A DNA stretch of 32,882 nucleotides from [Mycobacterium] manitobense (GCF_025821665.1 NZ_JACKSJ010000069.1:1-32882); one strand, 5' to 3'. Shown: positions 8,299 through 15,407, counted from the stretch's first letter. Program-made: numbers and translations. Notes: generated by a model from the sequence alone, not told the origin.

Positions 8299-9373
8299 GG
8301 ACCGGGGCGTCCCGTTCGGAGGCCGGGAGTTCGGCGTGCGCGGCGACGTCGAGGTGATACGACACGACAGCCAGCGTGAACAGCCCGATCGACAGGTTGA
8401 TCAGCGCGGCGAAACCTTCGGTGGCGAAGTCGACGAGCGCGTTGAGGAACGTGAACAGCAGTGCGGCGTTGCGCAGCCACCGCAGCGGCCACGCCTTGTC
8501 CGTGCGCCTGCGCGCGATCATCGCGGGCAGCGCCATCGCCGAGGTGAGTGCGGCGCTGACGACCAGGATGACCGACGCGAGGCTCGTCCCGTCGAGGTGC
8601 AGTGTCAGATCGTCGTCCTGATAGTCCCAGCCGCCCAGCGCGATGCCGAGCAGGCCGAGGACCAGGCTGCCGAGTGCGCCGACGACGAGCAGCCAGCCGA
8701 CCACCGCTATCCACCGGGGGCTGCGGAAGACGCCCGGGATCAGCCGCGGCGCCCACTGCTGCAGGCGGTGCATGCGGTCGCCGGCCGGGTCGGCCGAGTG
8801 CAGCAGCGACCGGACGTGACCCACGTCGGCGGGGTTCGCGCCGTCCTGCTGCGCCCGTTCCACCAGCACCAGCCCGATGCTGCGGCGGTGGTCGGCCAGG
8901 CCGCGCGCCACCCCGTCGGCGGCGATGGCGGCGGCCGAGGCCAGGCATTCGCGGCCCGACAGCGGCCGGAAGTCCCGGAACATCCGCGCGCCGACGAGGA
9001 TGAGCACCACCAGCACGTACATGATCTCGGCGGCCGGGCCGTAGAAGTAGTCGTTGTCCTTGGTGACGAACTTGCCGACCTCGTCGAGGAACAACCCGAA
9101 CCCGATCCCGCCCATGACGACGGCGACGATGCGGGTGCCCGCACCAAGCGTCAGCCACCCGAGCAGCAGCGCCAGCATCATCAGCGCGCCACCCCACAGC
9201 GCATGGGCGATGTGCAGGTCACCGCCCCCGACCTGGGGGTAACCGGTCAGCTGCAGGTAGAGCCGGGTCAGCAGAATCGTGGCGATCGCGATGAGCACGA
9301 ACGCCTCGGCCGCGCCGGGGCCGGTGGCGTTGCGGGTGATCGCGCCGCGGGGGGTGTGACCTGGGTTCTTCAT
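8285..9373 (-). CDS. hypothetical multi-pass membrane protein
   Basis: I do not recognise a named family. The 362-residue protein from ATG 9373 (GGAGG four nt upstream) has about eight hydrophobic segments: four in the first 130 residues (near 24-42, 58-76, 81-99 and 113-130), a soluble central region of about 100 residues rich in charged helices and containing DHRRSIG, and four near the C-terminus (about 230-255, 275-298, 317-333 and 337-352). FLDEVGKFVTKDNDYFYGP between the third and fourth segments is a conspicuous conserved-looking loop with acidic and aromatic residues. Open frame upstream of 9373 is antisense to the GAF-ANTAR gene and is not coding. It is divergent from that regulator with a 60-bp gap, so both may respond to the same signal. 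Confidence 0.85.
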   Translation of the reverse strand: MKNPGHTPRGAITRNATGPGAAEAFVLIAIATILLTRLYLQLTGYPQVGGGDLHIAHALWGGALMMLALLLGWLTLGAGTRIVAVVMGGIGFGLFLDEVGKFVTKDNDYFYGPAAEIMYVLVVLILVGARMFRDFRPLSGRECLASAAAIAADGVARGLADHRRSIGLVLVERAQQDGANPADVGHVRSLLHSADPAGDRMHRLQQWAPRLIPGVFRSPRWIAVVGWLLVVGALGSLVLGLLGIALGGWDYQDDDLTLHLDGTSLASVILVVSAALTSAMALPAMIARRRTDKAWPLRWLRNAALLFTFLNALVDFATEGFAALINLSIGLFTLAVVSYHLDVAAHAELPASERDAPVPTAP

Positions 9374-9398
9374 GGGTCCTCCCCGTGTTGCAGCGCGT

Positions 9399-9422
9399 AT
9401 TGTTGAGCAACCTATCGGAGGA
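9399..9422 (+). promoter_or_regulatory. -10 element and ribosome binding site of the GAF-ANTAR gene
   Basis: TATTGT (9399-9404) is the best -10 hexamer in the 60-bp divergent gap. GGAGGAG follows about 10 nt later and lies 13 nt before ATG 9434. Unlike most neighbours this gene has a conventional leader. The -35 is not clear. Confidence 0.35.
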
Positions 9423-9433
9423 GACGCTTCAGG

Positions 9434-10147
9434 ATGGTGCTGGTGAACGAGCCAACGGGGGCGGAGGGCACGCACCTCCGCATCGCCGAGATCGTGCAGG
9501 AGCTGCACGGCCGGTCGGACACGGATTCGGAGGCCGTGCTCGCCGAACTCGTCGAGCACGCCGCCGTGGAGATCCCCGGTGCGCAGTACGCCGGCATCAC
9601 CGTCACCCGCGACGCCCGCCACATCGACACCCCCGCGGCCAGTCACAAGTGGCCGATGATGCTCGACGAGATCCAGCAGCGTCACAGCGAGGGGCCGTGC
9701 CTGACCGCGGCGTGGGACGAGAAGACGATCCTCGTCGATGATCTCGAGCACGACGACCGTTTCCCGCTCTACCGCCGGGATGTGCTGGAGCAGACGCCGA
9801 TTCGTACGATCATGTCCTTTCAGCTGTTCATCGCCGACGAGACGATGGGCGCACTCAACGTCTACGCCGAGGAACCCGGCGTCTTCGACAGCGCGACCCG
9901 CGACATCGGCCTGGCCTTCGCCGCGCACTCGTCGGTGGCGTGGAACTCCGCCCGCCGCGAGGACCAGTTCAAGCGGGCGCTGGCCAGTCGCGACATCATC
10001 GGCCAGGCCAAGGGCATGGTGATGGAGCGCTACGGCGTCGACGCGGTGCAGGCGTTCGCGTTGCTGCGCAAGCTGTCACAAGATGCGAACGTGCCGCTGG
10101 CCAAGATCGCCGAGGACCTGATCGAGACGGCGCGCTCGGCGAGCTGA
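9434..10147 (+). CDS. GAF-ANTAR transcription antitermination regulator
   Basis: The 237-residue protein has an N-terminal GAF sensor domain (about 15-165, including AAVEIPGAQYAGITV and SFQLFIADETMGALNVYAEEPGVF) and a C-terminal ANTAR domain (about 180-232; RDIIGQAKGMVMERYGVDAVQAF with the conserved A/Y/F aromatic-helical pattern). ANTAR proteins bind twin hairpins in mRNA leaders and prevent termination, usually on a signal sensed by the attached domain. The ligand of this GAF domain is unknown. Mycobacteria have several of these stand-alone regulators. It is followed by the holin-X/DUF3618 genes, which have their own SigF-like promoter, so it may not control them. Confidence 0.92.
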   Translation: MVLVNEPTGAEGTHLRIAEIVQELHGRSDTDSEAVLAELVEHAAVEIPGAQYAGITVTRDARHIDTPAASHKWPMMLDEIQQRHSEGPCLTAAWDEKTILVDDLEHDDRFPLYRRDVLEQTPIRTIMSFQLFIADETMGALNVYAEEPGVFDSATRDIGLAFAAHSSVAWNSARREDQFKRALASRDIIGQAKGMVMERYGVDAVQAFALLRKLSQDANVPLAKIAEDLIETARSAS

Positions 10148-10168
10148 CCGACTTCGCGTGCGCGCGGG

Positions 10169-10194
10169 GGTTTGCGTGCCAATCAGCGGGGGCA
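10169..10194 (+). promoter_or_regulatory. SigF-like promoter of the holin-X/DUF3618 pair
   Basis: GGTTT (10169-10173) and GGGCA (10190-10194) are separated by 16 nt. The mycobacterial SigF consensus is GGTTT-N15-17-GGGTA, so only one position differs. The site is 40 nt upstream of ATG 10234. This predicts general-stress or stationary-phase expression of the two downstream membrane-associated genes. Confidence 0.55.
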
Positions 10195-10233
10195 CAACTG
10201 TGCGCATACAGGCGAGACAGAGGTTGGTATGCC

Positions 10234-10635
10234 ATGAGTGTGGAACCGAAGCCGGGCGCGGACGCGTCCGTCGGTGAGCTGATGAGTCAACTGTCCGCGC
10301 AGACGTCGCGGTTGGTGCGGGACGAGTTGAAGCTGGCGCAGAAGGAATTCCAGGAGTCGGCCAAGCATGCGGGCATCGGCGCGGGGCTGATCAGTGTCGC
10401 GGGATTGTTCGCGGTGCTGGGCCTGATGACTGTGATCGCCGCCGCGGTGGCGGCGTTGTCCCTGGTGCTCGACGTGTGGGCGGCAGCGCTGATCGTCGCG
10501 TTGGTGCTCTTCGTGATCGCCGGCATCGCCGCGTTGATGAGCAAGAAGCAAGCCGAGCAGGTCACGCCCGCGGCGCCCAGGACCGCGGAGACCGTGAAGG
10601 CCGATATCCAGGAAGTGAAGGACGCGCGCAAATGA
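10234..10635 (+). CDS. phage-holin-superfamily-like membrane protein (holin X type)
   Basis: The 133-residue protein has a short N-terminal helical region (SVGELMSQLSAQTSRLVRDELKLAQKEFQESAKH), two membrane helices (about 47-72 and 77-100) and a charged tail. This is the architecture of the actinobacterial 'putative holin-X' family. Despite the name there is no phage context here. The family is widespread in actinobacterial chromosomes and is more likely a stress-associated membrane protein. ATG 10234 fits the family start; the open frame to 9940 is out-of-frame GAF-ANTAR sequence. The TGA overlaps the ATG of the DUF3618 gene (ATGA), a pair often found together. Confidence 0.88.
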   Translation: MSVEPKPGADASVGELMSQLSAQTSRLVRDELKLAQKEFQESAKHAGIGAGLISVAGLFAVLGLMTVIAAAVAALSLVLDVWAAALIVALVLFVIAGIAALMSKKQAEQVTPAAPRTAETVKADIQEVKDARK

Positions 10636-10967
10636 CCGCACCTGAGCCCAACCGCCCCGAGCCCGGCCCCGACGCCGGTGTCGAGGACATCGAGAAGGAC
10701 ATCGAGGCCACCCGTCAGGAGCTCGGCGAGACGGTCGAGGCGCTGTCGGCGAAGCTCGACGTCAAGCAGCAGGCGAAAGACAAGGTCGAGGACACCAAGG
10801 CGCAGGCGAAGGCCAAGGTCGATCACGCCAAGCACGCCGCCGTCGACAAGGCGCACACCGCGCAGCACGCGCTGGCCGACAACCCGAAGAAGTCGGTGCC
10901 GGTGGCGGCGATCGTCGTGGCCGTCGCGGTAGCCGCGGGCATCATCGTCTGGCGACGGCGCCACTGA
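10632..10967 (+). CDS. DUF3618 family protein, coiled coil with C-terminal membrane anchor
   Basis: The 111-residue protein starts with a proline/acid-rich segment. It then has the DUF3618 core (IEKDIEATRQELGETVEALSAKLDVKQQAK), a long lysine/alanine helix with coiled-coil character (about 45-85) and one C-terminal membrane helix (VPVAAIVVAVAVAAGIIVW) ending in basic residues. Function is unknown; lysine/alanine-rich repeats of this kind resemble those of stress and DNA- or membrane-associated proteins. ATG 10632 overlaps the stop of the holin-X gene, so the two proteins are probably made together. Confidence 0.88.
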   Translation: MTAPEPNRPEPGPDAGVEDIEKDIEATRQELGETVEALSAKLDVKQQAKDKVEDTKAQAKAKVDHAKHAAVDKAHTAQHALADNPKKSVPVAAIVVAVAVAAGIIVWRRRH

Positions 10968-10976
10968 TCTCAGCGG

Positions 10977-12212
10977 CTACTGACGGCTGACGGGGCTTTC
11001 CTCGTTGGATGTGATTCGGCGCGCGGCGATCGCCGCGCCGATCATCAGAGTGATGCCGGTGATCACCTGGGCGTTGCCGACGATTTGGCGAACGACGGCC
11101 TCGAAACCGGCCGTGTCCGCGCCCTCCAGTAATTTGTGCGGACCGACCAGGAACACGATGGCGGCCGCTGCGAGCCATGGCCGCCAACCCCGGTGTGGTG
11201 GGGCAACGATCAGCGGAATGAGGAAGACGACGTAGGTCCAGTGGTGGGTGACCGCCATCGGTGCCGCCAGCAGCGCGGCCAGCGCGACCACGGCGGTCGC
11301 CTCGACATCCATGCCAGCCCTCGTGAACCGGCGAGCCGCGAAGACGGTCGCCGTGATGATCGCAACGACACCGAACGACCAGAGAACGTGTTCGGCGACG
11401 CCGTTGGCACCCAGTCGGGTGATCAGACCGGTGAGCGCCTGGTTGCGGCTGAAGTCGTGACCGCCGGCGCGCTCGGTGTTGAAGAATTCCGTCGTCCAGA
11501 AGTAGACCGACTCGTGGCGGCGGACCAGGTATCCGATCACCACCGTCGCAGCGAACGTGGCGACTGCTCGGGCCACCCCAGCGAAGTCACGCCTTAGCAG
11601 CAGTACCAATCCGAACGCCGCCGGGGTGATCTTGACGCCGGCCGCGATGCCGATTCCCATCCCGCGGAATCTTCGGGGAAGCACTCCGAGGCAGTCGGCG
11701 ACCACCAGCGCCGCCAGCACGATGTTGACCTGACCGAACTCGAAGTTCGACCTGATGGGTTCCAGCACGAGCACCGGCCCGAGCGCGGCCATGGCGGCCC
11801 AGTTCGGCGACCCGACATGCAGCCGATCGAGGATCATGCGCAGGATCCACCACACCAGGAACAGGTTGAGTGCACTCCACACGATCTGCAGCACCAACAG
11901 GGGAACTGCCGCCATCGGCGCGAACAGGATCGCCGCGAACGGCGGATAGATGAACCGGAAACCCGATGCGCTCGGGAATTGATCGGAATACAGCGGCAGG
12001 TTCGCGACGATGGCGAAGCCCGCGTCGCGGAACACCGACAGGTCCATCAGCGGGTATGTCACCGCCTGCACCATGTACCGGACGCACATTCCGACACTCA
12101 GGAGTGAGGCGACCACCCAGGCGGCCCGTTGCCACAGCTGTCGGCGCGAGCGACCGTCCTCCCGCACGGGGCGGCCGTCCTCGGCGACTCGAACCACCGG
12201 CGGGCTCTCCAC
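10977..12212 (-). CDS. GT87 (DUF2029) polyprenol-phosphate-mannose-type mannosyltransferase
   Basis: The 411-residue protein has about ten membrane helices and the GT-C layout of family GT87. The family catalytic aspartate is expected in the first periplasmic loop, and MDLSVFRDAG (D57 and D63) sits there. SGFRFIYPPFAAIL matches the conserved second loop. Family members use polyprenyl-phosphate-mannose to add alpha-1,2-mannose to PIMs or lipomannan/LAM on the periplasmic side (for example PimE and MptC/Rv2181). Which acceptor this enzyme uses cannot be told from sequence. Start GTG 12212 has TAACGC seven nt upstream. It is not close enough to the PIM operon to be co-transcribed, but its chemistry belongs to the same envelope pathway. 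Confidence 0.85.
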   Translation of the reverse strand: MESPPVVRVAEDGRPVREDGRSRRQLWQRAAWVVASLLSVGMCVRYMVQAVTYPLMDLSVFRDAGFAIVANLPLYSDQFPSASGFRFIYPPFAAILFAPMAAVPLLVLQIVWSALNLFLVWWILRMILDRLHVGSPNWAAMAALGPVLVLEPIRSNFEFGQVNIVLAALVVADCLGVLPRRFRGMGIGIAAGVKITPAAFGLVLLLRRDFAGVARAVATFAATVVIGYLVRRHESVYFWTTEFFNTERAGGHDFSRNQALTGLITRLGANGVAEHVLWSFGVVAIITATVFAARRFTRAGMDVEATAVVALAALLAAPMAVTHHWTYVVFLIPLIVAPPHRGWRPWLAAAAIVFLVGPHKLLEGADTAGFEAVVRQIVGNAQVITGITLMIGAAIAARRITSNEESPVSRQ

Positions 12213-12296
12213 GATGCGAGCGTTACCCCCGAATGGTCGTCGAAAAACCGGGTACAGCGAGGCCGCGTCCCCGGCTACTGATCCTGCGGGGCTTGA

Positions 12297-12371
12297 TGGT
12301 GGTCCCGGCTGGTTTCGAACCAGCGACCTTCCGCGTGTGAGGCGGACGCTCTCCCACTGAGCTACGAGACC
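12297..12371 (-). tRNA. tRNA-Val (CAC)
   Basis: The minus-strand sequence folds into a full cloverleaf. The acceptor GGTCTCG pairs with CGGGACC (one G-U), the D arm is GCTC/GAGC, the anticodon arm TCCGC/GCGGA holds the loop CTCACAC with anticodon CAC, and the T arm is GCTGG/CCAGC around TTCGAAA. A genomic CCA follows the discriminator A. It decodes GUG, a common valine codon at this GC content. It lies opposite in orientation to the Gly-Cys-Val cluster. Confidence 0.97.
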
Positions 12372-12480
12372 GGGTGGGCCGGCCGGAAGATAACGGCCGA
12401 ACGGTGTCGAAGATTATCACGCGCCGACTTTTCACCTGGAATCCCCTGGTCATTCAGGTCGGCGCCGATACAGTCGCGCC

Positions 12481-12665
12481 ATGACGTGGCGATGGGTGCC
12501 GGTGGCGGCGACACCGCGCTGATGGCGGGTGATCGGCGGGCCTACGGCGACTCCATCACCGCCGGGACCCTGCGCTGCGAGGTGGCCGAGGCGGGGGTTT
12601 CCAGCCGGGATTCGGAAAGCGGCCACGGATTCTCGCTGTCGCGGGAGGCGTACCGCCTGTTCTGA
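12481..12665 (+). pseudogene. remnant of a mycobacterial secreted protein gene
   Basis: No intact gene fits the 379-bp gap between tRNA-Val and tRNA-Gly, but coding residue is visible. Frame 1 from ATG 12481 reads MTWRWVPVAATPR and stops, like the start of a signal peptide. Frame 3 (from ATG 12492) reads through to TGA 12665 and ends TLRCEVAEAGVSSRDSES then GHGFSLSREAYRLF. That ending matches the usual C-terminus of small mycobacterial exported proteins, in which the SSRD position is normally a cysteine (CRD) paired with the upstream TLRC. A signal-peptide start, a shifted frame, a lost middle and a lost disulphide cysteine together suggest an internally deleted gene. A real 57-residue protein is the alternative. 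Confidence 0.5.
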
Positions 12666-12683
12666 ACCCTGCGTCGAGGGGAT

Positions 12684-12713
12684 TTGTATAGCCAGGCTCG
12701 GGTGGACTATCGT
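12684..12713 (+). promoter_or_regulatory. promoter of the tRNA Gly-Cys-Val operon
   Basis: TTGTAT (12684-12689) and TATCGT (12708-12713) are 18 nt apart and lie 37 nt upstream of tRNA-Gly. They form the best -35/-10 pair in the gap, and no other gene is left for the promoter to serve. Confidence 0.4.
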
Positions 12714-12750
12714 CGTGCTTCGCGACGGGCGACGATCTCGCCCGTGGCGC

Positions 12751-12823
12751 GCGGATGTAGCGCAGTTGGTAGCGCATCACCTTGCCAAGGTGAGGGTCGC
12801 GGGTTCGAATCCCGTCATCCGCT
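12751..12823 (+). tRNA. tRNA-Gly (GCC)
   Basis: Full cloverleaf: acceptor GCGGATG/CATCCGC, D arm GCGC/GCGC, anticodon arm TCACC/GGTGA with loop TTGCCAA (anticodon GCC), T arm GCGGG/CCCGT around TTCGAAT, discriminator T. The CCA is not encoded (CGA follows). First gene of a three-tRNA plus-strand cluster. Confidence 0.97.
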
Positions 12824-12850
12824 CGAAGGTGCAGAAGCATCAACCCCAGC

Positions 12851-12924
12851 GGTGGAGTGGCCGAGTGGTGAGGCAACGGCCTGCAAAGCCGTGCACACGG
12901 GTTCGATTCCCGTCTCCACCTCCA
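12851..12924 (+). tRNA. tRNA-Cys (GCA)
   Basis: Acceptor GGTGGAG pairs with CTCCACC, the anticodon arm ACGGC/GCCGT holds the loop CTGCAAA (anticodon GCA), and the T arm is ACGGG/CCCGT. Discriminator T is followed by encoded CCA. It lies 27 nt after tRNA-Gly. It looks like the only cysteine tRNA type needed in this genome, though I cannot see the rest of the chromosome. Confidence 0.97.
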
Positions 12925-12935
12925 GCAGGAACCCG

Positions 12936-13010
12936 GCGCGATTAGCTCAGCGGGAGAGCGCTTCCCTGACACGGAAGAGGTCACTGGTTCAATCCCAGTA
13001 TCGCGCACCA
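12936..13010 (+). tRNA. tRNA-Val (GAC)
   Basis: Acceptor GCGCGAT pairs with ATCGCGC, the anticodon arm CTTCC/GGAAG holds the loop CTGACAC (anticodon GAC), the T arm is ACTGG/CCAGT, discriminator A, with encoded CCA. It lies 11 nt after tRNA-Cys. In M. tuberculosis the phiRv2 prophage is known to sit at a tRNA-Val gene. Here the 3' flank goes straight to a terminator hairpin and a non-phage gene, so no prophage is integrated. Confidence 0.97.
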
Positions 13011-13023
13011 GGATTGGCGCACG

Positions 13024-13425
13024 TCAGGCCCGGCTTCGACCGGGCCTTCGTCGTCTCCGCGCAATAGCGGTTCGCTGACCGCCATCGGTGAGGGCGAACC
13101 ACGTACTGAAGGACCACGCCTGGTCCTCATGGTGAACCACGTAGCCGGCGTGAATCCGTGCGAGGGCGTCTTCAGTCGTCAGAGCCCACGGCTCGACGCG
13201 CTCGTCGGACCCTCCGACGATTTGGCCGACCACCATCAGCCCGTCATCAAGCAGCGTTCGAATCGAGCGCAGAACTATCTCCTGTTGTGCCGCTAACGAC
13301 TCATCGGGGGATATGCGCGCAACGACGCCATCGACGTGCGCCAGCGACATGCACTCACCGCCGAGACCGTCCTGTAGAAGCTGATCTCGCATCGCTGCGA
13401 GCGTCGGGTCGTCGGTGATGTTCAT
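13024..13425 (-). CDS. conserved hypothetical protein
   Basis: I do not recognise a named domain. The 133-residue protein has no signal peptide or membrane segment. It has a mostly helical acidic body (MRDQLLQDGLGGECMSLAHV, SLAAQQEIVLRSIRTLLDDGLMVVGQIVGG) and EPWALTTEDALARIHAGYV before a Trp-rich WSFSTWFALT stretch. It has the look of a small mycobacterial cytosolic protein. The C-terminus turns abruptly basic (five Arg in a row, then PGRSRA), because the last codons are the tRNA terminator hairpin read on the other strand. The native tail may therefore have been replaced. Start ATG 13425 is chosen for the GAGAAGCGG sequence just upstream; an in-frame start six codons earlier lacks this. Confidence 0.75.
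   Translation of the reverse strand: MNITDDPTLAAMRDQLLQDGLGGECMSLAHVDGVVARISPDESLAAQQEIVLRSIRTLLDDGLMVVGQIVGGSDERVEPWALTTEDALARIHAGYVVHHEDQAWSFSTWFALTDGGQRTAIARRRRRPGRSRA
13026..13047 (+). terminator. hairpin terminator after the tRNA cluster (probably bidirectional)
   Basis: AGGCCCGG (13026-13033) and CCGGGCCT (13040-13047) form a perfect 8-bp stem with a six-base loop (CTTCGA), 16 nt after tRNA-Val. No strong U-run follows, as is usual in mycobacteria. The hairpin also encodes the last residues of the convergent small gene. Confidence 0.65.
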
Positions 13426-13443
13426 ACCGCTTCTCGATTCCAA

Positions 13444-13545
13444 GGTAGCGGGTAGCGGACGCGAGCGCTCCGGGCAGTTGCTCGACCTGAAGGGAATCCG
13501 CCTGCCGTACCTGGGATTGCGAGAATCACCCCCGCTTTGCGCAGT
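13444..13545. other. short intergenic region between the hypothetical gene and the DUF899 gene
   Basis: Roughly 100 bp without a supported gene. On the minus strand a TACCTT hexamer near 13434-13445 could be a -10 for the hypothetical gene. Nothing else is recognisable. Confidence 0.3.
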
Positions 13546-14274
13546 TCAGCGGTCGCCATAGTTGTCGTGAAGGCGCCACCACTCATAGGGCGGACCCTGC
13601 GGCCGCCCGGGCGGCACTTCCTGCCACTCTTCCTGCCGGCCCAGTGGCGTGATGTCGAGGAATGACCACACAGGGCCGATTTCCTCGATCCCGCGTCCGT
13701 TGACGAAATAGGTCTGGAAGACACTATCGCCGTCGCGGATGAACACGGTGAGCCCGAACATCTCCTCGACAGCGAAATCCCGGGAGAATTCCTCACCCAC
13801 GAGGGTGAAGAACGGTAGTTCCTCCCACCCCATCCGCGTCTTGTACGCGGCGATGCGCTCCTGCGGGGCCGCCGAGACGAAGACCAGCGTGGTGTCCCGG
13901 GCTGCCAGGTGCGCCGGGTGAACCACCGTGTCGGCGAACAACGAGCACCCCGAGCAGGCCCCCTCCGGCCAGTTCTCCACATCGGGGGCATAGAAGAAGC
14001 GGTAGACGATCAGCTGGCGCCGCCCGGCGAACAAACCGAGCAGGTCCACCTCGCCGTCAGGGCCGACGAAGCGGTAGTCGCCGCGCACGGGAGTCATCGG
14101 CAGCCGCCGACGCTTCGCGGCCAGGGCATCCCGCGCCTTCATCAACGCCTTCTCTTCGGCCAGCAGCTCGTCGCGGGCCGCCTGCCATTCCTCGCGCGGA
14201 ACGATGTCCGGCAGCGCCATCTGTTCCTGCCCCACCGACGGGGGCGCAATCGCGGGACCTTCGTGTTTCGCCAT
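13546..14274 (-). CDS. DUF899 family thioredoxin-like protein
   Basis: The 242-residue protein matches DUF899, a predicted thioredoxin-fold family. The N-terminus has a charged helical lead (EEWQAARDELLAEEKALMKARDALAAKRRRLP). The core contains LIVYRFFYAPDVENWPEGACSGCSLFAD with C107 and C110 in a CXXC arrangement at the expected redox position. Then comes a strand-rich region (DTTLVFVSAAPQERIAAYK, GWEELPFFTLVG) and the FSFLDITPLGRQEEW C-terminal signature. Its biochemical role is unproven; a disulphide reductase or peroxidase-like activity is plausible. Start ATG 14274 follows GGGTGAC; an earlier in-frame start at 14340 is inside the upstream gap. No operon partner is visible. Confidence 0.88.
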   Translation of the reverse strand: MAKHEGPAIAPPSVGQEQMALPDIVPREEWQAARDELLAEEKALMKARDALAAKRRRLPMTPVRGDYRFVGPDGEVDLLGLFAGRRQLIVYRFFYAPDVENWPEGACSGCSLFADTVVHPAHLAARDTTLVFVSAAPQERIAAYKTRMGWEELPFFTLVGEEFSRDFAVEEMFGLTVFIRDGDSVFQTYFVNGRGIEEIGPVWSFLDITPLGRQEEWQEVPPGRPQGPPYEWWRLHDNYGDR

Positions 14275-14429
14275 AATGTCACCCGACCCCCGGCACACAA
14301 CCAATCGCTGTCTCGCCCACGATTTTGCAGCGTGAACCACCCGCGCACTCTGGAATCACGGCGAAAGACGCGACACGCAGACCATATGCGCTGTCATCGC
14401 ACATCGCCCGTGACGGAAAGTCCCGAGGC
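14275..14429. other. upstream region of the DUF899 gene
   Basis: The 155-bp gap holds the DUF899 promoter on the minus strand. I see no clear -35/-10 pair. A weak GGTTC-N15-GGGCG match to the SigF pattern (about 14300-14335) is not strong enough to call. Confidence 0.25.
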
Positions 14430-14792
14430 TCAGCCGTTCTTGGTCAGCGCCATCCGCATGGGCTGTTCGTTCGGGCACACGTCGTCGAGGATGCTGCCGG
14501 TGCCGTTCACAGTGATCGTGCACGGCGCGCCGTTCCAGGTGTAACCGGCGACCCAGGCCCCGCCCTGCAGGTGCAGCTCGACGTTCTGGCTCGGCGTCGT
14601 CAACCGCGTGCAGTCCGGACCGCATGGCGCAAAAGTCATCCTGATCGGGTCCGGATTGAGCACCGTTCCAGCCCCGTCGATCAGGGTGCCGCTGTAGGCG
14701 CCGTTCAGCGGTTCGGCCGCAGCTGGGGCTGCCAACCCGATCGACGCGCCGACGAGCACGATGCCGACGGCCATAGCTCGAGTAACAGTCAT
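14430..14792 (-). CDS. small secreted four-cysteine protein (copy 1)
   Basis: The 120-residue protein has a Sec signal peptide (hydrophobic AMAVGIVLVGASIGLAA, cleavage near AAA-EP at 27). The mature domain has four cysteines at 57, 61, 91 and 106, arranged CGPDC then C then C, with W80 and W86 just before the third. That pattern recurs in the next two genes. Function is unknown; a disulphide-bonded beta-rich exported protein is expected. The start is decided by the ribosome binding site: AGGAGG touches the first ATG (14798) but is six nt before the second (14792), so 14792 is chosen. The same-strand neighbour upstream starts only about 40 bp away, so co-transcription is likely. Confidence 0.8.
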   Translation of the reverse strand: MTVTRAMAVGIVLVGASIGLAAPAAAEPLNGAYSGTLIDGAGTVLNPDPIRMTFAPCGPDCTRLTTPSQNVELHLQGGAWVAGYTWNGAPCTITVNGTGSILDDVCPNEQPMRMALTKNG

Positions 14793-14829
14793 GGTCATCC
14801 TCCTTCTATCCGGTCGGAGCGGCTGCCGA

Positions 14830-15252
14830 TCAGTCGCTGATGCGATTGCCGGTCCCGGTCACCGGACCGACCACTGCGCACACCGCGGGGTTGGCGAACG
14901 TGCCGACCAGGGTGAAACTCTGGACGATGCCGTCGACGTCGGCCACCGGCGTGTAGACGGTCGTCTGCGGCCCGCAGCCCGCAACAGTGGTGAACTGCCA
15001 TCCGGCGCCGATCCACGTCAGCTGCTGCGTGACACCATCCGCCGTCACCGTCCCACCGCAGCGCCCGCAATCGGAGGCGAACTTGGCCACCGTGGTGGGT
15101 GTGGCCGTCCCGTAATGCGTGGTGACGGCGTAGCTTCCGCTCAACACCGGCCCCTCGGCATTGGCCGTGGCGGGCGACAGCACGCCGGCGACGCCGCCGA
15201 GCAGTACGCCGCCCACGACGCCGGCACCCAGCATGCGAGCAATCCTGCGCAT
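14830..15252 (-). CDS. small secreted four-cysteine protein (copy 2)
   Basis: The 140-residue protein has a signal peptide (MRRIARM then GAGVVGGVLLGGVAGVLS, cleavage near ANA-EG at 32). The mature part carries cysteines at 62, 65, 93 and 125 and W80/W85, matching copies 1 and 3 in order and spacing though not in overall sequence. It is otherwise unrecognised. ATG 15252 is chosen because GGGGGAG lies five nt upstream; a GTG at 15258 is too close to it. TGACTC (15328-15333) and GATACT (15305-15310) on the minus strand, 17 nt apart, form a plausible promoter with a leader of about 45 nt. Confidence 0.78.
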   Translation of the reverse strand: MRRIARMLGAGVVGGVLLGGVAGVLSPATANAEGPVLSGSYAVTTHYGTATPTTVAKFASDCGRCGGTVTADGVTQQLTWIGAGWQFTTVAGCGPQTTVYTPVADVDGIVQSFTLVGTFANPAVCAVVGPVTGTGNRISD

Positions 15253-15407
15253 CTGCACTCCCCCACCCGCTCGTCCGAACCGATCGCCTTCAGACGATCC
15301 GAGAAGTATCGCAGCGGTGGGACTGCGGAGTCACCGGTTCAGCGAAACGCTTCGACCGTCTTGACCTGAGCAGTTTCCTATTCAAGCAACCTCGGTCGCA
15401 GAACCGC

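Noticed and set aside
9374..9928. Upstream extension of the multi-pass membrane protein to 9928
   Set aside because: It is antisense to the GAF-ANTAR gene, and ATG 9373 has a good ribosome binding site and family-like N-terminus.
10234..10635. Holin-X protein as evidence of a prophage
   Set aside because: No other phage gene is nearby. The family is widespread in actinobacterial chromosomes.
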